Shown piece by piece: positions 47,090 to 56,490 of a stretch of 64,000 nt of DNA. Under the pieces are notes generated by a model. It was given only the letters and a program-made list of their open reading frames with translations, was not told the origin of the DNA and ran no database searches. Position numbers and translations under genes: made by a program. Every line of letters begins with the position of its first letter. The first letter of the stretch is position 1. Origin of the DNA: Pseudomonas sp. TH43 (GTDB lineage Bacteria; Pseudomonadota; Gammaproteobacteria; Pseudomonadales; Pseudomonadaceae); assembly GCF_016650635.1 (NCBI RefSeq), contig NZ_JAEKFI010000002.1:248001-312000 (forward strand), in the 5' to 3' direction.

Positions 47090-47695
47090 ATGACGGCTTT
47101 GTTGACTCGCCGCAAGGTGCTTGCGGGAATGGGCGTACTCGGGCTCGGCCTGCTCGCCGGCTGCGACACCCGCGGCGAACTGTCGTACAAGTACGGCAAG
47201 GATCTGAGTGACAAGATCCTCGGACGCACCTTCAAGCTGAAGAACACCGACGGCGAAACCATGTCGCTGTCGAGCTTTCGCGGCATGATGCCGATGATCT
47301 TCTTCGGCTTCACCCAATGCCCGGCAGTCTGCCCGACCACCCTCGCCCGCGCGGCGAAAATCAAGAAACTGATGGGCAAGGACGGCGATCGCTTGCAGGT
47401 GATCTTCATCACCCTTGATCCCGAACGCGACACGCCAGAAATCCTCGACGCCTACATGAAAGCCTTCGACCCGAGCTTTGTGGCGCTGTACGGCACGCTT
47501 GAGGAAACCAAGGCCACCGCCAAGGAATTCGACGTGTTCTACGAGAAGGTTCCGGCGGGCGATACCTACACCATCTCGCACACGTCCACCAGTTACGTCT
47601 ACGACTCTCGTGGCGGCTTGCGCATGGGCCTGTCCACCTCGCTTTCGGCAGAAGAATGCACCGAAGATTTGCTTACTGTTATGGAGGTTTGCTGA
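47090..47695 (+). CDS. SCO1/SenC-family copper-binding lipoprotein
   Basis: A 201-residue thioredoxin-fold protein. A signal peptide with lipobox LLAGC (residues 20-24, mature Cys24) is followed by the SCO domain. The copper-binding CPAVCP motif lies near residue 80, with the conserved distal His in the C-terminal third (YTISHTSTSYVYD). SCO proteins deliver copper to the CuA site of cytochrome c oxidase or act as thiol reductants for it. It overlaps by one base (TGATG) with the PCu(A)C-type copper chaperone gene, which performs the partner role, so the two form a copper-delivery operon. It is not functionally linked to the lipopeptide genes. Confidence 0.95.
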   Translation: MTALLTRRKVLAGMGVLGLGLLAGCDTRGELSYKYGKDLSDKILGRTFKLKNTDGETMSLSSFRGMMPMIFFGFTQCPAVCPTTLARAAKIKKLMGKDGDRLQVIFITLDPERDTPEILDAYMKAFDPSFVALYGTLEETKATAKEFDVFYEKVPAGDTYTISHTSTSYVYDSRGGLRMGLSTSLSAEECTEDLLTVMEVC

Positions 47696-48174
47696 TGCAC
47701 CCTGTTCTGAACAACATCAAACGCGCCGCGCTGGCCCTGTCGCTGATGGGCCTGGCTTTCCAGGCGTCGGCGCAAACCAAAGTCGACGATGCCTGGGTAC
47801 GTGCCACCGTGCCGACCCAGACCGCGAGCGGCGCGTTCATGACCGTCACCGCCGACAGCGACAGCAAGCTGCTCAGCGTTGCGACGCCGGTGGCGAAAGA
47901 CGTGCAGATTCACGAAATGACCATGAAAAACGACGTCATGAGCATGGGCCCGGTGAAGTTCGTCGAGCTGCCGGCCGGCAAAGCCGTCAAGCTTGATCCG
48001 AACGGTTACCACGTGATGCTGATGGGCCTGACCGCTCAGTTGAAAGAAGGCGAAAGCGTGCCGCTGACCCTGACCGTCGAGAACGCCAAGGGCGAGAAAG
48101 AAACCCTCGAGGTCAAAGCGCCGGTCCGCGCGCTGACCAACATGGAAGGTCACGATCACAGCAAAATGCACTGA
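47695..48174 (+). CDS. PCu(A)C-type periplasmic copper chaperone (DUF461)
   Basis: A 159-residue protein with a cleavable signal peptide (cleavage near ASA-Q, about residue 24). The mature domain carries the His/Met copper site: H-E-M-T-M with later M-S-M (about residues 71-84), and YHVMLM further on (about 102-107). It ends in a His-rich tail, GHDHSKMH. Such proteins bind Cu(I) in the periplasm and pass it to the CuA centre of oxidase, often together with a SCO protein. The start ATG overlaps the SCO stop codon. A strong terminator follows at 48196-48236. Confidence 0.94.
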   Translation: MHPVLNNIKRAALALSLMGLAFQASAQTKVDDAWVRATVPTQTASGAFMTVTADSDSKLLSVATPVAKDVQIHEMTMKNDVMSMGPVKFVELPAGKAVKLDPNGYHVMLMGLTAQLKEGESVPLTLTVENAKGEKETLEVKAPVRALTNMEGHDHSKMH

Positions 48175-48195
48175 TCCGACTGACTGAAAGACCTG

Positions 48196-48236
48196 CGGGG
48201 CGGCATGATTGATGATCATGCCGCCCCGTTTTTTTT
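48196..48236 (+). terminator. Rho-independent terminator after the copper-chaperone operon
   Basis: CGGGGCGGCATGAT (48196-48209) pairs perfectly with ATCATGCCGCCCCG (48215-48228), followed by eight T residues (48229-48236). Confidence 0.95.
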
Positions 48237-48254
48237 CCCCAATGGAAAGCGTGC

Positions 48255-48301
48255 TTTACATCAGAAAACGCTTAGGCGACTATGTAAAGGGTCTTTTACA
48301 T
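48255..48301. promoter_or_regulatory. TTTACAT/ATGTAAA operator array before the membrane protein-Xre pair
   Basis: Three 7-base half-sites: TTTACAT (48255-48261), ATGTAAA (48282-48288) and TTTACAT (48295-48301). The last two form ATGTAAA-N6-TTTACAT, a perfect inverted repeat ending at the ribosome binding site (AGGAAG, 48302 on). The position suits repression by the downstream Xre protein. Confidence 0.65.
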
Positions 48302-48313
48302 AGGAAGTGAAGA

Positions 48314-48688
48314 ATGAACCGCTACTACCTCGAACTGGGCGCCGCATTGGTGCTCTACGTGCTGGTGTTGAGCCTTTCCCTGATCGCCAGCCAGTACCTG
48401 CTGGATGCCAACATTATTCTGCGATCCGTGGTGGCGCTGACCCCGATCCTTCCGGCAGGCCTGATGTGCTGGGCCATCGTGCGCAACATGCGACGCATGG
48501 ACGAAATGCATCTGCGCATTCAGTTCGAAGCACTGGGTTTTGCCTTCGCCGCCTCGGCCCTGCTGACGTTCAGCTACGGTTTTCTGGAAAACGTCGGTGC
48601 GCCGCACATTCCGTGGACGTGTGTGTGGCCGGTGATGGGGCTGATGTGGATCCTCGGCCTGCAAATCGCCCGACGCCGCTACCAATGA
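48314..48688 (+). CDS. Small four-helix membrane protein paired with an Xre regulator
   Basis: A 124-residue hydrophobic protein with about four membrane segments (near 8-28, 35-55, 72-92 and 100-118). It contains the internal motif RNMRRMDEMHLRIQFEALG. I do not recognise a named family beyond 'conserved membrane protein next to an Xre regulator', a pair common in Proteobacteria. The ATG at 48314 has AGGAAGTGAAG just upstream. Its stop overlaps the start of the regulator (ATGA). Function unknown; operator-like repeats immediately upstream suggest control by the partner. Confidence 0.85.
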   Translation: MNRYYLELGAALVLYVLVLSLSLIASQYLLDANIILRSVVALTPILPAGLMCWAIVRNMRRMDEMHLRIQFEALGFAFAASALLTFSYGFLENVGAPHIPWTCVWPVMGLMWILGLQIARRRYQ

Positions 48689-48882
48689 AAAATCGCCTGA
48701 AGGAACTGCGCGCCGAGCGCAAGTGGTCGCAGGTCGATCTGGCGGAACGCCTGAACGTGTCGCGCCAGACCATCAATGCGATCGAAAACGAACGCTACGA
48801 CCCGAGTTTGCCCTTGGCCTTCCAGATTGCTCGGGCATTCGAAATGCCGATTGAAAACATCTTCGACGACAGTCAAGCCTGA
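48685..48882 (+). CDS. Xre-family small HTH regulator
   Basis: A 65-residue protein consisting almost only of an HTH_3 domain (MKNRLKELRAERKWSQVDLA, then LNVSRQTINAIENERYDPSL). It closely resembles the YozG/YgzD type of minimal Cro-like regulator found with small membrane proteins. The start ATG at 48685 overlaps the stop of the membrane-protein gene by four bases, so the two are co-translated. The likely target is the ATGTAAA-N6-TTTACAT dyad in front of the pair. Confidence 0.92.
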   Translation: MKNRLKELRAERKWSQVDLAERLNVSRQTINAIENERYDPSLPLAFQIARAFEMPIENIFDDSQA

Positions 48883-48890
48883 GACGATCC

Positions 48891-48973
48891 CTGTAGGAGC
48901 TGACGAGTGCAACGAGGCGGCGATCTTTTGATCCTGGTCTTTAAAAGATCGCCGCGTGCCGTAGCGCCTACAG
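48891..48973. repeat. REP-type palindrome, GTAGGAGCTGC family (copy 2, diverged)
   Basis: CTGTAGGAGCTGACG... and ...GTGCCGTAGCGCCTACAG form an imperfect inverted repeat enclosing CGGCGATCTTTT / AAAAGATCGCCG. It lies after the xre gene and may act as its transcription end. The rest of the gap to 49168 shows no gene. Confidence 0.82.
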
Positions 48974-49168
48974 GAGATTCGGGTACGGGTTAAACAGCCT
49001 GAAACAATAAAACCATCGATAGCAATATCGCCAATTGCCGGGGCAGACGAGAGCCACTCAGGGCTGCAAGCCACCAAGCACTCGCCAAAACCAGATCACC
49101 CAACTGTTTTAAAAGGCGATCAGACAGCTGACCCTTGGTATCATCGCGCACACTTTTTTGACGTTTTA

Positions 49169-51397
49169 ATGACTGGAAGGTCTTTTTTTGTGAGCGCTCT
49201 TTTTAACCGGTTGCGGCAGCCAACTGCCCGCCTCTTTTCGTTGATTGTTTTGGTGCTGATCGTGCCGGTGTGCCTGCGCGCGGCGCTGGGTTGGTCGACA
49301 CCACTGGGCTATTTGTCAGATCTGGCCATTGGCAGTTTACTGGTGGTTTTGCTGCATCGCCGGGCGTGGTGGCTGGCGTTGCCAGTGCTGCTGTTCTGGG
49401 GCCTGCTGGCGGTGGCGACCGCCGAACTGGTCAGCGCGGTCGGGCGTCTGCCGACGCCTTCCGACATTCATTACCTGATCGATCCGCAATTCGTCGAAAA
49501 CTCCAGCGGCGGCCTCGCCCATCCGGCGCTGGGCCTCACGCTGTTGCTGGCCCTGCTGTTCTGGCTGCTGACGCAATTCACCGCGCGCGGAACGGCGCGC
49601 CCAGCGCTGCCCCGCGCGGTATGGAGCGCGCCGTTGGTGTTGTTCGCCGCTCATTGGGGCGTGCAGAACCTGTGGCCGAGCGAGACTGACCCATGGCGCG
49701 CCTATAACCTGCCGCATCAACTGATGGCCAGCGAGGTCGCTGATCTGCAGATCCGCGCCGAAGAATGGCTGGACGGCGATGTCGAAGAACCCGCGCCGGT
49801 CATGGCCGGACTGACCGATGTCGATCTCAATGGGCAAAAATTGCTGGCGGCACCGGGTCAGGCGCGCAACGTGTTGATCATCGCCCTGGAAGGCATTCCC
49901 GGCGCCTATATCCGCGCCAACCGTGAAGCCATCGGCAGCCACTATCAGGAAGACCTGATGCCCAACCTCAGCCGCTGGGCCGAGCGCGGCATGAACACTC
50001 CGGATTACGTGCTGCACACGCACCAGACCATTCGCGGTCTGTACGCGATGCTCTGCGGCGATTATGACAAGCTCAATAACGGCACGCCAAAAGGCGTGGA
50101 AATGCTCACCCTAAACGAACGCAATCAGGCGTGCCTGCCGGCACAATTGCGCGAGCACGGCTTCAGCACCCACTACCTGCAAGGTGCCGGGCTGCGCTTC
50201 ATGGCCAAAGACAAAATCATGCCGCACATCGGTTTCGATGCGACCCATGGTCTGGAATGGTTCACCAACGCCAACCATCTGGAATTCCCGTGGGGCAAGG
50301 ACGACAAAGCGTTCTTCGAGGGTGCGCTGGACTATGTCGGCCAACTGAAAAAGCAGAAAAAACCGTGGATGCTGACGCTGCTGACTGTGGGCACCCACCA
50401 GCCCTACTCCGCACCGGAAGATTATCTGGAGCGCTACGAAACGCCCAAGCAAGCCGCCGTCGGCTACCTCGACGATGCGCTGGAGCAGTTCCTCAGCGGT
50501 CTCGAACGCCAAGGCGTGTTGAAAGACACGCTGGTGGTGATCACTTCGGATGAATCCCATGGCATCGATGGTGTGCGCCTGGCCTCCTCCTGGGGTTTCA
50601 ACCTGACACTGGCGCCGGAGCACGAACAACTGCCACGGCTGAACAAAGGCGTGTATGGCCACGTCGACCTGAGCACTTCGATCCTCGACTATTTCGACCT
50701 GCCGGTGCCTTCCGCCCTGAGCGGCCGCTCGCTGTTTCGCGACTACGACAGCGGGCGCGAAATCATGTCGTTCACCAACGGCAAACTGCGCTATCACAAC
50801 GGTCAGGGGATCTTCGCCGAGTGCGACATGCCGCGCCGTTGCCGCTATTACGAGAGTGCCGGTTTCATCGCTGAAAGCGCTACGTTCAAGGGCACTTACA
50901 GCGGTCATCCCGCCAGGCAGATCGCCGCCCGCGCCAACGCGCTGGACCTGTCGTTGCTACGCACCCCGCTCAATCACCGCTATCAGTTCGGCAGCACCAA
51001 CGTCATCCCGCTGCAGGCGCAGATCAAGGATGACTGGGCCGATAATCTGATCGGCGCGCAGTATCTGGAAATGCCCAAGGGTTCGCACACCCGCGTGCGC
51101 CTGACAGTGCGTTCGGTTGACCCCCTGCAGGCGGCGTACATTCAGCTCAAGGCCAAGGAGTTTGAACAGGACGTGCAGATCGGTCTGCCGCAGGAAATGG
51201 TGGCGACCGCCGACCAGCCACTGGAAATGAACTTCAGCTTCGACAACCCGCAAGAGCGCAAGGCGTTTTCCTTCCACTTGCTGGGTTACGGCCTGGGCGC
51301 CGTCGAAGTGACGGACTTCAGCGTGATCACTGAATTGCCCGGCCAAGAGGACATGCTCGACGACGTGCCCGAAGACGACACGGCCCAATCCACCTGA
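49169..51397 (+). CDS. LtaS-type membrane sulfatase-fold protein (phosphoglycerol/phosphoethanolamine transferase-like)
   Basis: A 742-residue protein. The N-terminal 180 residues contain about four to five membrane segments. An extracytoplasmic alkaline-phosphatase-superfamily domain follows (about 225-530). Metal-site motifs visible are NVLIIALEGIPGAY with the first acidic ligand, HTHQTIRG carrying the likely Thr nucleophile, and TSDESHGIDG near the end of the domain. A C-terminal beta-rich tail ends in an acidic stretch. Gram-positive LtaS builds lipoteichoic acid; Gram-negative relatives transfer phosphoglycerol or similar head groups to periplasmic glycans or lipids, so the substrate here is uncertain. 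The start may instead be the GTG at 49190. It stands alone between REP palindromes. Confidence 0.88.
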   Translation: MTGRSFFVSALFNRLRQPTARLFSLIVLVLIVPVCLRAALGWSTPLGYLSDLAIGSLLVVLLHRRAWWLALPVLLFWGLLAVATAELVSAVGRLPTPSDIHYLIDPQFVENSSGGLAHPALGLTLLLALLFWLLTQFTARGTARPALPRAVWSAPLVLFAAHWGVQNLWPSETDPWRAYNLPHQLMASEVADLQIRAEEWLDGDVEEPAPVMAGLTDVDLNGQKLLAAPGQARNVLIIALEGIPGAYIRANREAIGSHYQEDLMPNLSRWAERGMNTPDYVLHTHQTIRGLYAMLCGDYDKLNNGTPKGVEMLTLNERNQACLPAQLREHGFSTHYLQGAGLRFMAKDKIMPHIGFDATHGLEWFTNANHLEFPWGKDDKAFFEGALDYVGQLKKQKKPWMLTLLTVGTHQPYSAPEDYLERYETPKQAAVGYLDDALEQFLSGLERQGVLKDTLVVITSDESHGIDGVRLASSWGFNLTLAPEHEQLPRLNKGVYGHVDLSTSILDYFDLPVPSALSGRSLFRDYDSGREIMSFTNGKLRYHNGQGIFAECDMPRRCRYYESAGFIAESATFKGTYSGHPARQIAARANALDLSLLRTPLNHRYQFGSTNVIPLQAQIKDDWADNLIGAQYLEMPKGSHTRVRLTVRSVDPLQAAYIQLKAKEFEQDVQIGLPQEMVATADQPLEMNFSFDNPQERKAFSFHLLGYGLGAVEVTDFSVITELPGQEDMLDDVPEDDTAQST

Positions 51398-51402
51398 GCA
51401 CG

Positions 51403-51495
51403 CCCGTGTAGGAGCTGCCGCAGGCTGCGATCTTTTGATGTTGATTGTAAAAAACAAGATCAACAGATCGCAGCCTGCGGCAGCTCCTACGGGGG
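51403..51495. repeat. REP-type palindrome, GTAGGAGCTGC family (copy 3)
   Basis: Arms GTGTAGGAGCTGCCGCAGGC... and ...GCCTGCGGCAGCTCCTACGG are nearly perfect complements, with GATCTTTTGAT facing ATCAACAGATC. It sits between the convergent ends of the LtaS-type gene and the TonB receptor gene and could stop both transcripts. Confidence 0.9.
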
Positions 51496-51499
51496 ATTA

Positions 51500-53536
51500 T
51501 CAGAACGTCGTGCGTAACCCGACCTGGATGCTGCGCCCTTCTGCCGGCGCAATGTCGCGCAGGATCGAACTGGCATAGCGCACGGTTTGATTGGTCAGGT
51601 TCTCGGCGTTGACGAAGGCCAGCCATTTGCTCTGGCCGACGTCGAAGTGATATCCCACGTTGGCGCCCAGAGTGGTGTAGCCATCGGTGCTGCTTTCATT
51701 GGCCGGCACGCGATGCTGTGAACTGGCGTGCTCGACATCGATCCGCGCCTGCCAACGATCCAGTTCCCACAGCAGGCCGCTGTTCAACCGCAACGGGGCA
51801 ATGCGCGGCAGGTTCTCGCCGCTGTCGAGGTTCTTCGCACGGGTGTAGTCGCCGGACACTTCCAGGGCGAACTTGCCGTACGCATTTTCACCGAGCGCCC
51901 AGCGGTCTTGCGCTTCAATACCGCTGAAGCGTGCACGTACGCCGGAGTAGGTGTATTCAGGAATGCCGTCGGCATCCTCCTCGCCGTCGTCATTCAATGA
52001 GCGGCCAGTGCCGAGCAAGCCGATGTAATTGGAAAAGTGACTGTAGAACACGCCGACACTGCCCTTGTGCGTGCCGTTGTCGAAACGTAACGCCAGATCG
52101 CTGGACACGGCTTTCTCTTTCGACAGCCCGGCATCCCCGACTTCATAAGTGCCGGTCGCGACGTGGGCACCGTTGGCGTAAAGCTCGTAGAACGTCGGCG
52201 CGCGCTCGGTATATCCCAGCGTCGCGGCCACCGACCAGATCGGCGTGAGCGTGTACACCGCGCCGGACGACAGACTGCCAGCGGTGAAACTGCTGGAGCG
52301 GTCAGCGTTGGCAAAACGCTCGTTACCTTTGGCGTCAGGATCGACCGTGGTGTGCTCAAGGCGCCCGCCGAGGGTAAACAGCAGTCGATCGGTGGCTTGC
52401 AGCTCTTCGAGAATAAACAACGCACCGGCATCGGTATCGGTCTGCGGCACGAAGGCTTCTTCGCCCAGTGCCGAGAACTCGTTGCGGCTGACTTGCGCAC
52501 CGATCACTCCGTTGAACGGCCCCAAAGGCTGGTGCCGCGCCTCGACTCGCGCTTCATAACCTTTGTTCTTGAACGTCGTGCCGACTTCGCCACCTTCGAT
52601 TTCACGATGCTGGTAATCGGTGTAACCGGCATCGAGTTTGATTGAGCTGAACGGCCCGTCGAGATTGCGCATCTCGGAGGCGAAGGCGTAGTGCTCCTGT
52701 TGCATGCGGATGCGCACATCGTCTTCGGCGGGCGAACCGTAGTTCGAATCGTAGTTGCTGTAGGACAGGCCGGCGTATCCGTCATCCCAGGTGTAAGAGC
52801 CCCCCACTGCCCCGCCGTCCTGACGCCCGTCGCTGTTGGCCAGGCGATGTTTTTTAGAATCGCCATCGTCGCTGGCACGTTCGCGGCTGGTTTTCGCGTA
52901 TCCAGGGATTTTCAGGTCATTGAACTCACGGGCGCTGGCGTCCAGGTGCAAAGCGAACTCACCGTTGCCAGCCTCGAGTTTGCCGGCGCTGCTGCGCGTG
53001 GTGTCGGCGCCGCCGTAACGCAACTCACCGGCACCGTGGATGCCGTCGATGGCCTCGGTCGGGATGCGATTGTCGAAGGTGTTGACCACCCCGCCGATGG
53101 CGCTGCCGCCATAGAGCAAGGCTGCCGGGCCGCGAACGATTTCAATGCGCTCGACGTTGACCGGGTCCAGTGGTACTGCGTGATCGTAAGACAGCGACGA
53201 AGCATCCAGCGCGCCGACACCATTACGCAGAATGCGGATGCGGTCGCCGTCCTGACCGCGAATGATCGGCCGGCTCGCGCCCGGACCAAAGTACGACGAA
53301 GAGACGCCGGGTTGCTTGTTCAGGGTTTCGCCAAGGCTGCCCTTCGTTTGCAGCGTGAGGTCGTCGCCGCTGAGCACGGTCGACGGCGAAGCCAGTGTCT
53401 GGCTGCCAAGTGGATTGCCGGTGATGACTTGGGGTTGCAGTTCAAGTGGCTCGCCGGCGAATACCGGCGAGGTGAACAGCAACGCGACGGCCAGAGGATT
53501 GAGGCGTCGTTGCAGGGGGTGGGAACGGGCAGGCAT
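51500..53536 (-). CDS. ZnuD-like TonB-dependent outer-membrane receptor
   Basis: A 678-residue protein with a signal peptide (cleavage near VFAGEP, about residue 27). A plug domain (about 45-155) includes SRPIIRGQDGDRIRILRNGV and VNVERIEIVRGPAALLYGGS. A 22-strand barrel then runs to the C-terminal Phe (TTF). It contains a hydrophilic segment rich in D, K, H and R (about residues 215-245), as in zinc receptors of the ZnuD group. Together with a Zur-box-like dyad at 53623-53635 in its promoter, this points to zinc uptake; the role is inferred from these two features. It faces away from katG across a 336-base control region. Confidence 0.9.
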   Translation of the reverse strand: MPARSHPLQRRLNPLAVALLFTSPVFAGEPLELQPQVITGNPLGSQTLASPSTVLSGDDLTLQTKGSLGETLNKQPGVSSSYFGPGASRPIIRGQDGDRIRILRNGVGALDASSLSYDHAVPLDPVNVERIEIVRGPAALLYGGSAIGGVVNTFDNRIPTEAIDGIHGAGELRYGGADTTRSSAGKLEAGNGEFALHLDASAREFNDLKIPGYAKTSRERASDDGDSKKHRLANSDGRQDGGAVGGSYTWDDGYAGLSYSNYDSNYGSPAEDDVRIRMQQEHYAFASEMRNLDGPFSSIKLDAGYTDYQHREIEGGEVGTTFKNKGYEARVEARHQPLGPFNGVIGAQVSRNEFSALGEEAFVPQTDTDAGALFILEELQATDRLLFTLGGRLEHTTVDPDAKGNERFANADRSSSFTAGSLSSGAVYTLTPIWSVAATLGYTERAPTFYELYANGAHVATGTYEVGDAGLSKEKAVSSDLALRFDNGTHKGSVGVFYSHFSNYIGLLGTGRSLNDDGEEDADGIPEYTYSGVRARFSGIEAQDRWALGENAYGKFALEVSGDYTRAKNLDSGENLPRIAPLRLNSGLLWELDRWQARIDVEHASSQHRVPANESSTDGYTTLGANVGYHFDVGQSKWLAFVNAENLTNQTVRYASSILRDIAPAEGRSIQVGLRTTF

Positions 53537-56143
<2,607 letters not shown>

Positions 56144-56155
56144 TTTCCGGTCAAT

Positions 56156-56189
56156 AAAAAACGCCGCATTGATTAATGCGGCGTTTTTT
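56156..56189. terminator. Terminator after katG
   Basis: ACGCCGCATT (56161-56170) pairs with AATGCGGCGT (56175-56184). An A run precedes and a T run follows, so it can act in both directions. Confidence 0.93.
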
Positions 56190-56229
56190 ATGCGTACGGC
56201 TCTGGGAATTGTGTTGATGCATAAATCTT

Positions 56230-56473
56230 ACCCCCTCACCCCCAGCCCTCTCCCCCAGGGGGCGAGGGGGAAAGGGAGCAGATCTGTGGGCTTTTCAAAC
56301 CTGAGTTTGATTTTGGACTTTCGGATCAAGAGTTCGACTTTGGACTTTCGGATCAAGAGTTCGACTTTGGACTTTCGGATCAAGAGTTCGACTCCGGACT
56401 TTCAGGTCGGTGTAACTCGACCATCCACCTCGGTCAGTCCCCTCTCCCACTGGGAGAGGGTTAGGGTGAGGGC
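56230..56473. repeat. REP-like inverted repeat with internal 27-bp tandem repeat
   Basis: Arms CCCCCTCACCCCCAGCCCTC (about 56231 on) and GGGAGAGGGTTAGGGTGAGG (about 56452-56471) are complementary. Between them a 27-bp unit starting GGACTTTCGGATCAAGAG occurs at 56315, 56342 and 56369. Diverged copies flank it at 56288 and 56396. It is the same family as the element at 3201-3366, which has only the two diverged copies. This occupies the 347-base gap between katG and pepN, and no gene is evident in it. Confidence 0.88.
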
Positions 56474-56490
56474 AAGCCCTACCACAAATC

